Assembly (NCBI GenBank): GCA_009788055.1
Contig: WQSG01000015.1
Span: forward strand, 1 to 53,866
Direction of reading: 5' to 3'
DNA length: 53,866 nt
DNA from: Defluviitaleaceae bacterium
Lineage (GTDB): Bacteria; Bacillota; Clostridia; Lachnospirales; WQUN01
Shown: positions 1-10,200 of the stretch, in pieces
Layout of the letters: each line of letters opens with the position of its first letter
Numbering within the stretch: the first letter of the stretch is position 1
Position numbers and translations under genes: made by a program
Notes under the pieces: model-generated
What the model was told of the DNA's origin: nothing
Seen by the model: only the letters and a program-made list of their open reading frames with translations
The model's database searches: none

Positions 1-30
1 AATTCCGCAATTCTGCGTCGGTTGCTCCTA

Positions 31-49
31 GCGAACGCTCCACGTTCGC
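31..49. repeat. 7-bp inverted repeat (hairpin)
   Basis: GCGAACG and CGTTCGC flank a 5-base loop. No T-run follows on either strand, so this is not a convincing intrinsic terminator. It lies downstream of the M23 peptidase gene, in the 119 bases at the left edge where no gene is seen. A second perfect palindrome (GCAAAATTTTGC) lies about 20 bases to the right. Function unknown. Confidence 0.4.
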
Positions 50-119
50 GTCGTCGCTACCTCCTTGTCTTGCAAAATTTTGCCGCGCAAATTCGGCAAC
101 GACCGGTTGCAGGACAGGT

Positions 120-1307
120 CTATTCATGTATATACGTAACGGGATTTACGTGACTGCCGTTGCGCAAGACTTCGTAATGTAAATGTGGGCTTAAACTGCG
201 CCCCGTACTGCCAACGTGGGCGATAATTTGGCCGCGCTCTACGCGTTCGCCAACGTATACAAGATTGCGTGTGTTGTGCGCGTAACGTGTTTGCAAGCCG
301 CCGCCGTGGTCAATGAAAACCACGTTGCCGTAACCGCCCCTAAAACCCGAATACGTAACAATGCCGCCGCCCGCCGCCATAATAGGCGTACCCGAAGGCG
401 CAGGGATATCCACCCCTTCGTGAAAGGCTTGCAAGCCTGTGATGGGGTCGCGGCGCGTTCCGAACCATGATGTTATAACGCCGCCCGCGATTGGCATAAG
501 CGTTGGGAAATTGCGCAAGTATGCGTCAATCCCTGCGCGGTAGGTTTCCATGTTATCAAAAAGCAAACGCTGAATTTCCATTTCTGCCGCCAATAGTTCC
601 AGCCGCTCGTGCAGTTCTTCCTCGGTGACAGGCGTGCGCGCACCAAGTACCAGCCCCGCAAGTTCGGGCGGTTCGGTTCTTGTGGTTTCGCCGTTGAAAA
701 GTTCGTATGCCAAGCTTTCCTGCGACGCGGTGAGACGCCGAACGGTGCTTGCCACGGGCGGAATTTGCACGGCTCTGCGCTCCAGCAATTCTAAAATTTG
801 TAGCCGTTCCGTTTCAAAATCTCTGATTTGCCGCTCCATGTTGTAAATGACGGATTGCATATAATTGAAATCGCCCTGATGCTGTATTTCTTGGCGGAAA
901 ACTTCGGACTGGGCGCGGTTTTGCTCGTTGTTTAGCTGTTCGTAAACGGTCATGGAATTATCAAGCAAGTAGTCGTGCCTGTGCGCCGCCACAACGCGGT
1001 ATTCGTCAAAATCTTCCCGCGTTTCTTCCAATGTGTAGATTAAAGTGTGGGTCATATTTTCAAAATAAATCGCGCTTAGATAAAACCCGATAACCAACGC
1101 GCTAACGATAAATACAGAAAAAACAGCCCCGTAAAAAACAGTGTACGGAATGCTTAAACTGCGTGTTTTAGCACCACTGTATGACGGAACTGCCATTAGC
1201 GAAATATATTTTTTTTCTTTACGCGGTTTAAAATTTACAAATTCGCCCACTTTTTTAACGGCAGGGCGATTTTGCTTTTCCGATGATTTAAAAAACTTGG
1301 AAAACAT
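120..1307 (-). CDS. Membrane-anchored M23 family peptidase
   Basis: Predicted zinc endopeptidase acting on peptidoglycan cross-links outside the cell. The N-terminal ~48 residues are basic and cytoplasmic. One membrane segment (about residues 50-80) is followed by a coiled-coil-like stretch (about 85-260) and a C-terminal M23/LytM domain. The zinc ligands are all present: HEGVD (H296, D300) and HLHYEV (H375, H377). An in-frame GTG at 1316 would add three residues but abuts the GGGGGGA ribosome site with no spacing. The ATG at 1307 lies nine bases downstream of that site and is preferred, giving 395 residues. It has its own promoter (TATAAT) just upstream and follows asnA after a terminator-like hairpin. 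Similar M23 proteins with an N-terminal anchor occur in many Clostridia. The intact ligand set suggests an active enzyme rather than an EnvC-like activator. Confidence 0.88.
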   Translation of the reverse strand: MFSKFFKSSEKQNRPAVKKVGEFVNFKPRKEKKYISLMAVPSYSGAKTRSLSIPYTVFYGAVFSVFIVSALVIGFYLSAIYFENMTHTLIYTLEETREDFDEYRVVAAHRHDYLLDNSMTVYEQLNNEQNRAQSEVFRQEIQHQGDFNYMQSVIYNMERQIRDFETERLQILELLERRAVQIPPVASTVRRLTASQESLAYELFNGETTRTEPPELAGLVLGARTPVTEEELHERLELLAAEMEIQRLLFDNMETYRAGIDAYLRNFPTLMPIAGGVITSWFGTRRDPITGLQAFHEGVDIPAPSGTPIMAAGGGIVTYSGFRGGYGNVVFIDHGGGLQTRYAHNTRNLVYVGERVERGQIIAHVGSTGRSLSPHLHYEVLRNGSHVNPVTYIHE

Positions 1308-1336
1308 TTCACTCACTCCCCCCGGATTGTGAAATG

Positions 1337-1364
1337 ATTATAACACATTGCCGAAATTTTCCAA
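1337..1364 (-). promoter_or_regulatory. SigA-type promoter for the M23 gene
   Basis: Read on the minus strand, TTGGAA (1364-1359) is followed after 16 bases by a perfect TATAAT (1342-1337). It lies about 30 bases upstream of the M23 start codon and directly after the asnA terminator hairpin, so the peptidase is probably transcribed independently. Confidence 0.6.
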
Positions 1365-1367
1365 GTA

Positions 1368-1393
1368 AAAAATTTCATTTTGATGAAATTTTT
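1368..1393 (-). terminator. Probable terminator of the proS-yajC-asnA run
   Basis: An 11-bp A/T-rich inverted repeat (AAAAATTTCAT and ATGAAATTTTT) with a 4-base loop, ending in a T-run on the minus strand. It starts 13 bases downstream of the asnA stop codon. The stem is G+C-poor, so efficiency is uncertain. Confidence 0.5.
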
Positions 1394-1405
1394 GTTACGA
1401 TAATG

Positions 1406-2413
1406 TTACAACAGGCTGATATCTGCCTGTTTGCACCCCGCCGTTGTATCCGTATCCCACACGCTAACCTGCACCTCTCCGATATGCGCCTTCTGCAAAA
1501 GAAGCAAAGACAGGCGCGACTGCCCGATTCCGCCGCCAATGGTAAGCGGCAGTTCGCTGTTTAGCAATTGTTTGTGGAAGGGAAGATTGCGGCGTTCGTT
1601 GCAATTTGCCAAGTTAAGTTGCCTGTCCAGCGTTGCCGCGTCCACCCTAATGCCCATGGACGAAATTTCTATTGCGGATTTTAGAACATGGTTGTAAAAC
1701 AAAATATCGCCGTTTAAACTCCAGTCGTCATAGTCGGGGGCGCGGCCGTCGTGGGGTTTGCCGCTTTTTAACGCCCCGCCGATTTGCATAAGAAATACCG
1801 TGCCGTATTTTTCTGCGGCGGCGTTTTCGCGCTCTTTGGCGGTTTTGTTGGGGTACATATCTTCCAGTTCTTGCGTTGTGATAAATTTCACTTCGCGCTT
1901 TAACTGCGGCGTTAACACGGGGTAAATCTTCGCAATTTCTGCTTCCGTGTCGCAAATGGCGGCAACAATCGCGCTAACCGTTTCACGCAGAAAATTCTCG
2001 TTCCGCATACTCGTGTCGATAACTTTTTCCCAGTCCCATTGGTCCACGTAAATTGAATGTAAGTTGTCCATTTCGTCATCTCTGCGAATCGCGTTCATGT
2101 CTGTATAAAGCCCGTTTCCCACATGAAAGTCATATTTGCTTAGCGCAAGCCTTTTCCATTTTGCCAGCGAATGCACAATTTCAACGCTCTGCCCTGTTTC
2201 CTTTACATCAAACGCCACCGCCCGCTCAATCCCGTTAAGGTCGTCATTAAGACCCGTGTGCGGCTCCACAAAAAGAGGCGCGCTCACCCGTTTCAAACTA
2301 AGCGATTGCGCCAACTTATCCTCAAAAATCCGCTTCATCTTTCCGATGGCGGTTTGCGTTTCGTACAATGACAACAGCGATTTATAACCCTCGGGTACAA
2401 TTATTTTCCCCAT
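1406..2413 (-). CDS. asnA: Aspartate-ammonia ligase (asparagine synthetase A)
   Basis: Makes L-asparagine from L-aspartate, ammonia and ATP in the cytoplasm. At 335 residues it matches the usual AsnA length (about 330) and aligns by eye from end to end: VHSLAKWKR, the YVDQWDWE block, APDYDDWSLNGDILFY, ELSSMGIRVDA-like SSMGIRVDA, and the C-terminal TIGGGIGQSRL signature. It belongs to the class II aminoacyl-tRNA-synthetase fold. The ATG follows an AGGGTG site. It lies 19 bases downstream of yajC and is probably co-transcribed with yajC and proS. This ammonia-dependent enzyme is distinct from the glutamine-using AsnB. Confidence 0.97.
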   Translation of the reverse strand: MGKIIVPEGYKSLLSLYETQTAIGKMKRIFEDKLAQSLSLKRVSAPLFVEPHTGLNDDLNGIERAVAFDVKETGQSVEIVHSLAKWKRLALSKYDFHVGNGLYTDMNAIRRDDEMDNLHSIYVDQWDWEKVIDTSMRNENFLRETVSAIVAAICDTEAEIAKIYPVLTPQLKREVKFITTQELEDMYPNKTAKERENAAAEKYGTVFLMQIGGALKSGKPHDGRAPDYDDWSLNGDILFYNHVLKSAIEISSMGIRVDAATLDRQLNLANCNERRNLPFHKQLLNSELPLTIGGGIGQSRLSLLLLQKAHIGEVQVSVWDTDTTAGCKQADISLL

Positions 2414-2432
2414 GATATTTCACCCTTTTTAC

Positions 2433-2861
2433 TTAGTCCTCTTTTACTTGAGGAGTCATTTTAGGTTCGCGGACTGCAAGTACATCGCCTTTTAGAATGG
2501 GAATGCGGATGCCGCGGTTTGTTCCGAATTCTACGATAAAACAATCTTCGCCGATGTCTGCAACTTTGCCGAACAGACCGCCGCTTGTTACAACATTGTC
2601 GCCCGTGGATATGGATGCTTGAAGTTCTTTCATTTGCTTTTCGCGCTTACGTTGCGGGCGAATTAGAAGAAACCACATACCAACAAAAATCGCGCCGTAC
2701 AAAGCGAATATCCACATACTCATGCCGCCGCCTTCCGGCTGGGGCGCGCCTGCACCCGTGCCTGCATATGCCAGCGTACCGTTTGTTGCGGTGTATTCCG
2801 GCGTAACAATTGCGCCGTTTTCGGGTCTTGCGGGTAAACCTTGAACTTCTGCTACTAACAT
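2433..2861 (-). CDS. yajC: Preprotein translocase accessory subunit YajC
   Basis: Small membrane protein of the Sec translocon accessory complex. The sequence has a poorly conserved N-terminus of about 45 residues rich in Gly, Ala and Pro, one membrane helix (about 48-66), then the family signature LLIRPQRKREKQMKELQ and VVTSGGLFGKV. The cytosolic tail fits the family. At 142 residues it is longer than the usual 85-110 because of the N-terminal extension. The ATG at 2861 has a clear AAGGAG site nine bases upstream. An inner start near residue 47-49 (MSMW) would give a canonical-length protein but lacks an obvious ribosome site. It lies between proS and asnA in one minus-strand run. Confidence 0.93.
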   Translation of the reverse strand: MLVAEVQGLPARPENGAIVTPEYTATNGTLAYAGTGAGAPQPEGGGMSMWIFALYGAIFVGMWFLLIRPQRKREKQMKELQASISTGDNVVTSGGLFGKVADIGEDCFIVEFGTNRGIRIPILKGDVLAVREPKMTPQVKED

Positions 2862-2935
2862 TTTAAATGCTCCTTGTATGCAACTTGTAATTTTTTACAT
2901 TATAGTATTAACATTGCGGTTTTTCAATCCCGTGC

Positions 2936-4363
2936 TTAGTACGAGCGACCCCACACAACCATTTTGTCGGCGGGTTTGCCGCACACGAAACAGGTTGACG
3001 AAATTTTTTCTTGCTCGAAGGGCATACAGCGGCTTGTGGCTGTGGCTTCTTCTTTTACGCGGACTTCGCAAGCGTCGTCGCCGCACCACATTGCTTTTAC
3101 GAAACCGGGTGTGGTATCCAGAATGTTTTTTAGGGCGGGAAGGTCGGTTGCGGTGAAGGTGTTGGACTCTAAGCGGGCTTTGGCTTTGTCGTACATATTT
3201 TGATTGATATTTTGCAATGTGTCTGAAATTGTTTGCTCCAGATTGTCAAGGGACGCGGTAATTTTTTCGCCTGTGTCGCGGCGGGCCAGTACGCACTGGT
3301 TTTGCTCGATATCCTTCGGCCCTATTTCAAGGCGTATCGGAACGCCTTTCATTTCGTATTCGGCAAATTTCCAGCCCGGCTTTTTGTCGGAATTGTCCAG
3401 TTTGCAACGGGAGATTTTCGACAAGCGGGCGCGGAGTTCTTCCGCCTTTTCGCAAACGCCCGCCTTATGCGCCGCAACAGGCACGATGATTACCTGAATG
3501 GGCGCGACGGGCGGCGGCAAAACCAGCCCGTTGTTATCGCCGTGAACCATGATAATTGCGCCAAGCAACCGCGTTGAAACGCCCCACGAAGCCTGATGCA
3601 CGTATTGCTGTTTGTTATCCTTGTCCAGATATTTTATGTCGAATGCGCGGGCAAAGCCGTCGCCGAAATCGTGCGACGTGCCTGATTGCAAAGCCTTGCC
3701 GTCGTGCATAAGGCTCTCGAACGTGAATGTTTTTAACGCGCCCGCAAACTTCTCGCGTTCGGTTTTTTGCCCCTTGATGTAGGGCATGGCAAGTACGTTT
3801 TCGGAAACTTCGCAGTAAACGTCCAGCATTTTCAGTGCTTCCTCAAGAGACTCCTCGGCGGTAGCGTGTGCCGTGTGGCCTTCTTGCCACAAAAATTCGC
3901 GCCCGCGCAGAAAGGGGCGTGTTGTTTTTTCCCAGCGCATTACGGAACACCACTGGTTATACAAACGCGGCAAGTCTCTGTAAGACTGGATATCGTTCGC
4001 GTAGAACGAGCAGAAAAGAGTTTCCGAAGTGGGGCGAATGCACATTCTTTCTTGCAGTTTTTCCGCCCCGCCGTGGGTTACCCATGCAACCTCCGGCGCA
4101 AATCCTTCGATATGGTCGGCTTCTTTCTGCAACAAACTTTCGGGAATTAGCATGGGCATATACACATTTTCATGCCCCGTTTCCTTAAAGCGTTTGTCCA
4201 GCGCGGCTTGAACCAACTCCCAAATCGCGTAACCGTAGGGCTTGTAAATGATACAGCCGCCTGTTTCCGCATACTCCGCAAGTTCTGCCTTGCGCACAAC
4301 GTCTGTGTACCACTGCGCAAAATCCACATTCATATCTGCAATTGCTTCAACTCTTTTTTCCAT
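2936..4363 (-). CDS. proS: Prolyl-tRNA synthetase, archaeal/eukaryotic type
   Basis: Charges tRNA-Pro with proline. The 475-residue form lacks the large editing insertion found in the classical bacterial enzyme and has the C-terminal zinc-binding region of the archaeal/eukaryotic (type 3) form: a class II catalytic core with RPTSE, WEKTTRPFLRGREFLWQEGH and HGDNNGLVLPP, an anticodon-binding domain (about 285-385), and C-terminal cysteines including the CFVCG pair and a terminal tyrosine. This form is common in Clostridia. The ATG follows AGGAG. It starts 15 bases after the stalk/CAP gene and precedes yajC and asnA. No T-box leader can fit in the short upstream gap. Confidence 0.97.
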   Translation of the reverse strand: MEKRVEAIADMNVDFAQWYTDVVRKAELAEYAETGGCIIYKPYGYAIWELVQAALDKRFKETGHENVYMPMLIPESLLQKEADHIEGFAPEVAWVTHGGAEKLQERMCIRPTSETLFCSFYANDIQSYRDLPRLYNQWCSVMRWEKTTRPFLRGREFLWQEGHTAHATAEESLEEALKMLDVYCEVSENVLAMPYIKGQKTEREKFAGALKTFTFESLMHDGKALQSGTSHDFGDGFARAFDIKYLDKDNKQQYVHQASWGVSTRLLGAIIMVHGDNNGLVLPPPVAPIQVIIVPVAAHKAGVCEKAEELRARLSKISRCKLDNSDKKPGWKFAEYEMKGVPIRLEIGPKDIEQNQCVLARRDTGEKITASLDNLEQTISDTLQNINQNMYDKAKARLESNTFTATDLPALKNILDTTPGFVKAMWCGDDACEVRVKEEATATSRCMPFEQEKISSTCFVCGKPADKMVVWGRSY

Positions 4364-4378
4364 TTATATTCTCCTTTT

Positions 4379-5272
4379 TTATCCCGAAAATTTTTGTACC
4401 CAACGGTTATTGTGGGTGCCAACGCCTATTCTAATGTAATTTGGGGTTAAAATATTGTCGCGGTGAAGGGGTGAGTCCATCCACGCGGCTACTACATCGG
4501 CTGGGGTTTGGTGTCCGTTCGCAAGGTTTTCGCCCATAGAGCGCAGGGGCTTGTTGAAAACTTGCCGCGCAATAATTGCAAAATGACCGTACACGGGGCT
4601 TGTGTGCGAAAAATAATCCAAGTCATACAGGCTTTGCGCCTTAAATCGCGCCGCCAGCATTAGCGTAAGATATTCGTCAACGGGGTTAAGCCCGTATGCG
4701 ATTCTTTCAATATTTGTGAGACGAATTACCTCGCGCTCAAATTCTACCGCGCCGCCCATTGCGTGGTAATTGTAAATCCACGTTGCGATTTCTTCGTCCG
4801 TCAATTTGCGGTACGGGATTGTAATTTGGCGAAGTTCCGGCTCGGGGAAAGGTTCGGGAGAAATCAAAACAGTGCTTGTTTCCCTGTCCCATTGCACAAA
4901 ATAGCCCACGCTTTCCATAATCGCACGGACAGGCAACATTGTGCGCCCGCCTATAATTTGCGCGGCAACATCTGTTTCAATAGCTTGTCCGTTTACGATA
5001 AATACAGTCCAGCCAATTGTAATCTCCACGGCATCGTCCCACCGTGTCAGCGCGACCAGTTGCTCTTCCGCAACCCAACCCACTTCAAAGCCCATATGTT
5101 CAAAAACCGCACGAACGGGAACTAAAACACGCCCGTTCACAATTTGCGGCAATTGGTCTTCAAAAAAAATCATCTCGTCATCTATAAGAACGGCTATTTC
5201 GCCATACGCGGCATATACCTGCGCGGCGAAAACAGCCGTAAATAAAACCATCAAAACAAAACACTTCTTCAT
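4379..5272 (-). CDS. Secreted stalk-domain and CAP-domain protein
   Basis: Predicted extracellular protein of 297 residues. A signal peptide (about 1-21, ending AQVYA) precedes two 'copper amine oxidase N-terminal-like' stalk repeats (about 25-140). These are recognisable from the paired VNGRVLVPVRAVFE and IGGRTMLPVRAIMESVG motifs. The C-terminal half is a CAP/SCP domain (about 180-297) with HTSP, the GENLA motif and SPLHRDNIL. CAP domains of this type are widespread in spore-forming Clostridia; their biochemical role is mostly unproven. The ATG has an AAGGA site nine bases upstream. It is 53 bases from ogt and 15 from proS, so it may share their transcript. A larger relative lies at 42886-44469. 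Confidence 0.85.
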   Translation of the reverse strand: MKKCFVLMVLFTAVFAAQVYAAYGEIAVLIDDEMIFFEDQLPQIVNGRVLVPVRAVFEHMGFEVGWVAEEQLVALTRWDDAVEITIGWTVFIVNGQAIETDVAAQIIGGRTMLPVRAIMESVGYFVQWDRETSTVLISPEPFPEPELRQITIPYRKLTDEEIATWIYNYHAMGGAVEFEREVIRLTNIERIAYGLNPVDEYLTLMLAARFKAQSLYDLDYFSHTSPVYGHFAIIARQVFNKPLRSMGENLANGHQTPADVVAAWMDSPLHRDNILTPNYIRIGVGTHNNRWVQKFSG

Positions 5273-5325
5273 TCAGCATTTTCCTTCGCGTTCAAAAATC
5301 TAATACAAAAATCTAAGAATCCTTC

Positions 5326-5811
5326 TCATTTTGTCATAGCTTCCGTGTGTTTGCAATACTTTTCCAATTTTAGAAGAAACTCCTTCCGCGCAATCCCGCC
5401 GCCGTAGCCCGTTAGGCTTCCGTTCGCGCCGATTACGCGGTGACACGGGATTATTATATTAATCGGATTGTGATGGTTCGCGCCGCCCACGGCACGGATT
5501 GCGGCGGGATTTTCTATTCTTGCGGCAAGTTCTTTGTAGCTGATGGTTTCGCCGTAGGGGATTTTTTGAAGCTGCGACCAGCAAAGTTCGCGGAAGGGCG
5601 TTCCGCTTGCGCGGATGCTTACCGTAAATTTGCGTAATGTTCCCGCAAAATATTCATCCAGCTCTTTTGCGCACAACGCAAGCACCCCCGATGCGTCTGT
5701 TTCTTGCGGGCGCAACGGGGGGGCTTCTTCGTTTTTATACTTAATTTCCGTTATAAACCCGCCGTCCGCTTTTATAATAAGCGTGCCGATGGGTGAATTG
5801 TATTCAAGCAT
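5326..5811 (-). CDS. ogt: Methylated-DNA-protein cysteine methyltransferase
   Basis: Suicide DNA-repair protein that transfers the alkyl group from O6-methylguanine (or O4-methylthymine) to its own cysteine. At 161 residues it has the Ogt/MGMT length without an Ada regulatory domain. The active site is IIPCHRVIG with the acceptor Cys at residue 123. Upstream is the helix-turn-helix region (PYGETISYKELA) and the conserved RAVGGANHHNP. The ATG follows GAGG by seven bases. It is on the same strand as its neighbours but with 53- and about 100-base gaps. Confidence 0.95.
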   Translation of the reverse strand: MLEYNSPIGTLIIKADGGFITEIKYKNEEAPPLRPQETDASGVLALCAKELDEYFAGTLRKFTVSIRASGTPFRELCWSQLQKIPYGETISYKELAARIENPAAIRAVGGANHHNPINIIIPCHRVIGANGSLTGYGGGIARKEFLLKLEKYCKHTEAMTK

Positions 5812-5912
5812 AGTTATTCCTCATTCCTTAAGCAAAGAAAATTTCATCCGGCTTCGAGAGAATGTGTGGCTTGGGATATGTGTTATCGGAATTGGGGGCG
5901 CGCCCTGCGCGC

Positions 5913-7130
5913 TTAAGGAAAGTAATTCATTGGATTTACGGCGCGGTTGTTTATGCGGACTTCAAAATGGAGGTGAGGGCCTGTGGACATTCCTGTAGAG
6001 CCGACATCTGCAATGTGTTGCCCGCGGTAAACGAATTGCCCTGTTGTAACGCGGTTGCGGGAATTGTGCGCGTAAAGTGTGCTGTAGTTGTTGCCGTGGT
6101 CTATGATTACGGTGTTGCCGTAACCGCCGCTCCAGCCTGCAAAACGAACGTAACCCTCGGCGGCGGCGATAAGGCGTGTGCCTGTGGGCGCGCCAACGTC
6201 TATGCCGCTGTGGTGACGGTCTTGACGCAGGATTGGGTGGCGGCGCATTCCGAACGGGCTGGAAATTCTGGAGTGTGTTGGAATGGGCCACAGGAATTGA
6301 CCGTCAAAATTGTTTAGCTGTGCCAATCTCGCGCTGTGTTGCTCGGCGTTGCGCTGGCGTGTTGCGGCGTCCTCTTCGCGGCGAAGCTGTGCTTGGATTG
6401 CATCAAAGGCAGACTGCGCAAGACGCTCTTCGTGTTCGGCGATTGCAAGCAGTTGCGCCATTCGTTCTTCATCTTCGGCAAGGCGTTCAAACCACGCGGC
6501 GCGTTCTTCCATAACAAATTCCAAATTATCGCGCAAGCGAATGTACTGCGCTTGCAGGTCTTCCATGCTTCCCGCCCAACGCGCCAAGTCGTCACGGTGG
6601 GTGAGAATTTCTTGCTCTGTGGCTTCAAGACGTTCCAGCAGAACGCGGTCAAATTCCGCAACAGCGCGGATGTATTCAAGACGCATCAAAAAGTCAGAAA
6701 TGCTTTCTGCCTGAAAAAGCACATCCATAAATCCGACAGAACCCTGTTCGTGAATTACGCGAACGCGAGTGCGCAAAACTTCAAATTGCAAATCGTATTC
6801 TTCGCGGGCAATTTCAAGTGCCGCGTCTGTGTCCTCCATGCGGATTTCAATATCAAGAAGGGAAAGTTCTATGCCGTCAATTGCTTCTGCCGCGTCTACC
6901 ATTTGTTGGTCAAGGTCTTGCATTTCTGCCACAAGCTGTGACATTTCGTGCCGTGTTCCCGCAAGAAGATTCTCTTGCCGCCGTACGTCGTAGCGCACGT
7001 TTTGCAATTGCTGTTGCAGCTCGCGATGCCTTTCACGCGTGGAGGGAGTGGCACTCACCGAGAAAATCGGCATCAAAAAAACAAGCGCGACAAGAAAAAA
7101 CTTTATGTATTTTTTTCTGATATTTTTCAC
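5913..7130 (-). CDS. Secreted coiled-coil M23 peptidase
   Basis: Predicted cell-wall endopeptidase of the type with an N-terminal coiled coil, as in PcsB/EnvC-like proteins. A signal peptide (about 1-27, basic KNIRKKY start, cleavage near VSA) is followed by about 240 residues of heptad-rich coiled coil and a C-terminal LytM/M23 domain. The zinc ligands are intact: HSGID (H307, D311) and HLHFEV (H386, H388). An upstream in-frame start at 7166 lacks a ribosome site, whereas the GTG at 7130 sits six bases after GGTG and starts a proper signal peptide (405 residues). In Firmicutes such proteins are often controlled by FtsEX; no ftsEX is seen here. It is divergent from the protease gene at 7240. 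Confidence 0.87.
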   Translation of the reverse strand: MKNIRKKYIKFFLVALVFLMPIFSVSATPSTRERHRELQQQLQNVRYDVRRQENLLAGTRHEMSQLVAEMQDLDQQMVDAAEAIDGIELSLLDIEIRMEDTDAALEIAREEYDLQFEVLRTRVRVIHEQGSVGFMDVLFQAESISDFLMRLEYIRAVAEFDRVLLERLEATEQEILTHRDDLARWAGSMEDLQAQYIRLRDNLEFVMEERAAWFERLAEDEERMAQLLAIAEHEERLAQSAFDAIQAQLRREEDAATRQRNAEQHSARLAQLNNFDGQFLWPIPTHSRISSPFGMRRHPILRQDRHHSGIDVGAPTGTRLIAAAEGYVRFAGWSGGYGNTVIIDHGNNYSTLYAHNSRNRVTTGQFVYRGQHIADVGSTGMSTGPHLHFEVRINNRAVNPMNYFP

Positions 7131-7186
7131 AATAATCACCCGTGCGTATGTTATCACGAAGCACAAAAATCCTCAAGGAATTTTTC

Positions 7187-7215
7187 TTGTAAAAATTGCG
7201 CAAGCAATATATGCT
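7187..7215 (+). promoter_or_regulatory. Candidate SigA promoter for the S8 protease
   Basis: TTGTAA and TATGCT with exactly 17 bases between, ending 24 bases before the start codon of the large protease gene. An AGAGGGG ribosome site follows. Confidence 0.5.
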
Positions 7216-7239
7216 TTACCCTGAGAGGGGACAAATCTA

Positions 7240-10200
7240 ATGAAAATATTACTTATTTTCGCGGCGGTTTTGTTGGCGGCGATAACATTTACGCAAACGG
7301 TTTTTGCATATGAAAAAACGGAAATTATTGTTCAATTCAGAACGCCGCCCGCCGTGGAATTGCGGCTGATTAACGAAAGCGGTTTTGCAAATGAATATGT
7401 GCGGGCGTTTTCGGGTTTGACATATGAAGCGCAAGCACTAACCGCCCATGAAAATTTCATGCGGCAACTGGGCGAAACGGTTGTTCCGTTTGGTATCGGC
7501 GGCGCGGAAATTCTTTCCGCAAACCACAGGCTTTTTAACGGCGTTACCATGCGCGTGTCGCCGCACATGGTTGAGGCAATCGCAAATTTATCGGAAGTTC
7601 ATGCCGTTTTCCCGCGAACGGAAATTTTTATCCCAACGCCTGTTATCGGCGAACTTACACCGTTTTCAGGCACTGCACCGCAGGTTATAAACCCCGCATT
7701 CATGCAGGAAACACGCGAATTTTTACAAGCGGATTACATTCACAACACCCTTGGCGTAACGGGCGCGGGTGTGCGCGTGGCGGTAATCGACTCGGGAATT
7801 GACCACAATCACCCCGAATTTGAACGCTTCTTGGACAACACAGACAGAATTCGCGGCTGGGAAAACCACGATAATTCATATGCGACGGAAAATTGGGATT
7901 GGATAACCCACGGCACACACGTTGCGGGGATAGTAATTGCCCTTGCGCCGAATATCGAATTGTGGAAGTACAATGTGTTCGGCGCGAATGCAATGCAGCT
8001 TATTTGTGCAATCGAAGAAGCGCACGAAAACACAGACGTCATGAATTTAAGCTTGGGAACGGCATTTGCAGACACACCGTTTCACCCGCATAACATTGCG
8101 GTAAATAACGCGGCGCGTGACGGGTCTGTAGTTGTGGTTGCGGCGGGAAACGACGGCCCCGGTTTGCTTTCAAGCCAGCCGCCGGGCAACGCAAGTTTGC
8201 CTATAAGCGTAGGCGCGGGAACGGCGGGCGGCAGATATTCTACGGAGGACACTATCGCGCCGTTTTCGTCACGCGGGCCCGTTCAGTTTTTTCCCGGGCA
8301 TATCAAGCCCGATATTGTCGCGCCCGGTGTTCAAATTTATTCCGCTTTGCCGCTGTCAACAGGTTTCAGCTACGGGCTGATGGGCGGTACTTCCATGGCG
8401 GCACCCATGATTGCAGGCATTGCGGCACTTTTACTTGAAGAATTCCCGAACGCCACCCCCTGTGAAATTAAAGCGCGAATAATGAACACGGCACGCCCCC
8501 TTGCAGACTTGGACGCTCCGAATGTCTTTTACACAGGCGCGGGTTTTGTGTGCGCGGTTTCGGCATTAACGCGCAACGGCGCGGCATTTGCAACGGTGGA
8601 ACATTCCATTCCGTGGGGCGAACCCGCACAGCGCGTGTGCGATGTTTGCGACTGCGGCCATATATGGCACTACACCCGCCCATCATCGGAAACGGCTGTA
8701 ATGTCGTCCTTGAGTTTCGGCTCTGTAATGGCCGAAAGAACAAGCCCCGAACTTACGGTAACAATTCACAATGCGCAAGGCGTTTGGACGGCGCAGGAAG
8801 CCGTTTTCAACGGCAACAGCAACGGCGTAAATCTTAACGCAGTGCCCAACGGAAACGGTACTTTTGCCCTCACCATGACGTTTGCGGAATACGCCGAAAA
8901 CGGAACTTACCAAGGCAACATTATTTTCACAAGCGAAACGGGCGGCGAGATAACCAAACCTTTCGCCGTATCGTTTTACTACGGCGCGGTGGATATCACC
9001 GACAGTTTTGAGTGTGAAATTTTCTTGGCGGTTGTGCGCCGCCTTGCCAATATTTCATATCCGTCGCGTATTTTTACACCGCACCTGCACGGCATAGTTC
9101 GTATACAAGAGTGGAACAGCGGAATTACAAGCCTTGCGGGTGTGGAGCATTTCCGCGATTTAAACCACCTTACGATATACACCGCCAATTTGACAGAAAT
9201 AGACGTATCGCAAAATCTTGAACTAAACGTACTAACCCTGCGGCATAATCAACTAACCGAGATTGACGTTTCCAACAACATCGCTCTTGATGCCTTAGAC
9301 CTTTGGGGCAATTACCTCACGGAAATTGATGTATCAAACAACCACGAATTAACTTGGCTGGATATCCGAAACAACAATTTTACAACGCTGGACGTGTCTC
9401 AAAATCCGCGCTTGGATTTGCTGTTTATCCAAAACAATAATTTTACAACGCTGGATGTTTCCAACCAAAACGTGAGCCAGCTTTATGTATACGGAAATTA
9501 TTTCACCCGCCCCGATGATATTTTGGGCTGGCGTAACAATATCCACTTTGAACCGGGTTACGCAACGGATTTGTCTGCGCTAAACCGTTTTAAATTTTGG
9601 CCGCAGAATCTTACGGCAGAGCCCGTAATCACTTTCGGAAATTTCCGCGACGGAGTAATCGGCGTGGAATTTTCGCAACTCCTTACGGCGGAAGGCGGCG
9701 GCTTAACATGGTCGATTTCCTACGGAGAACTTCCCAACGGTTTGGAACTTCAACCAAACGGGCAGTTAGGCGGGCGATTTGGACAGCTTGGCGCGTTCAC
9801 ATTTACCGTGACGGTTACAAATTCCCTTGGTAGTGATTCCGCAACGCGCACGATAAATGTAGTCGAACCCGTGGAAATTACCCATGCATTCACCTGCCCA
9901 TATTTTACGATAGCTGTGCGGCGCGGAATTTCGTGGCCGTTTCCGCCCGCCCCGCCCGATACGCCAATTTTCCTGCACGAAGTTGAAGCCATTACATCCT
10001 TGACAGACGAAACAGGGCAAACCACAAATATAGACGGGCTGGAATATCTTACGGCGTTGGAGTCTATCAGGCTTAACGGCACACAAATAACGGATTTAAC
10101 TTTGCCGTATCTGCCCTACCTGAAAATGTTTGAGTCACGGTTTGGCAATTTGGTGTATGTAGATTTTTCCAATGTGAAAAATCTGGAACGCGCAGAAATT

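Noticed and set aside
4364..4378. T-box leader before proS
   Set aside because: The gap is 15 bases and cannot hold one.
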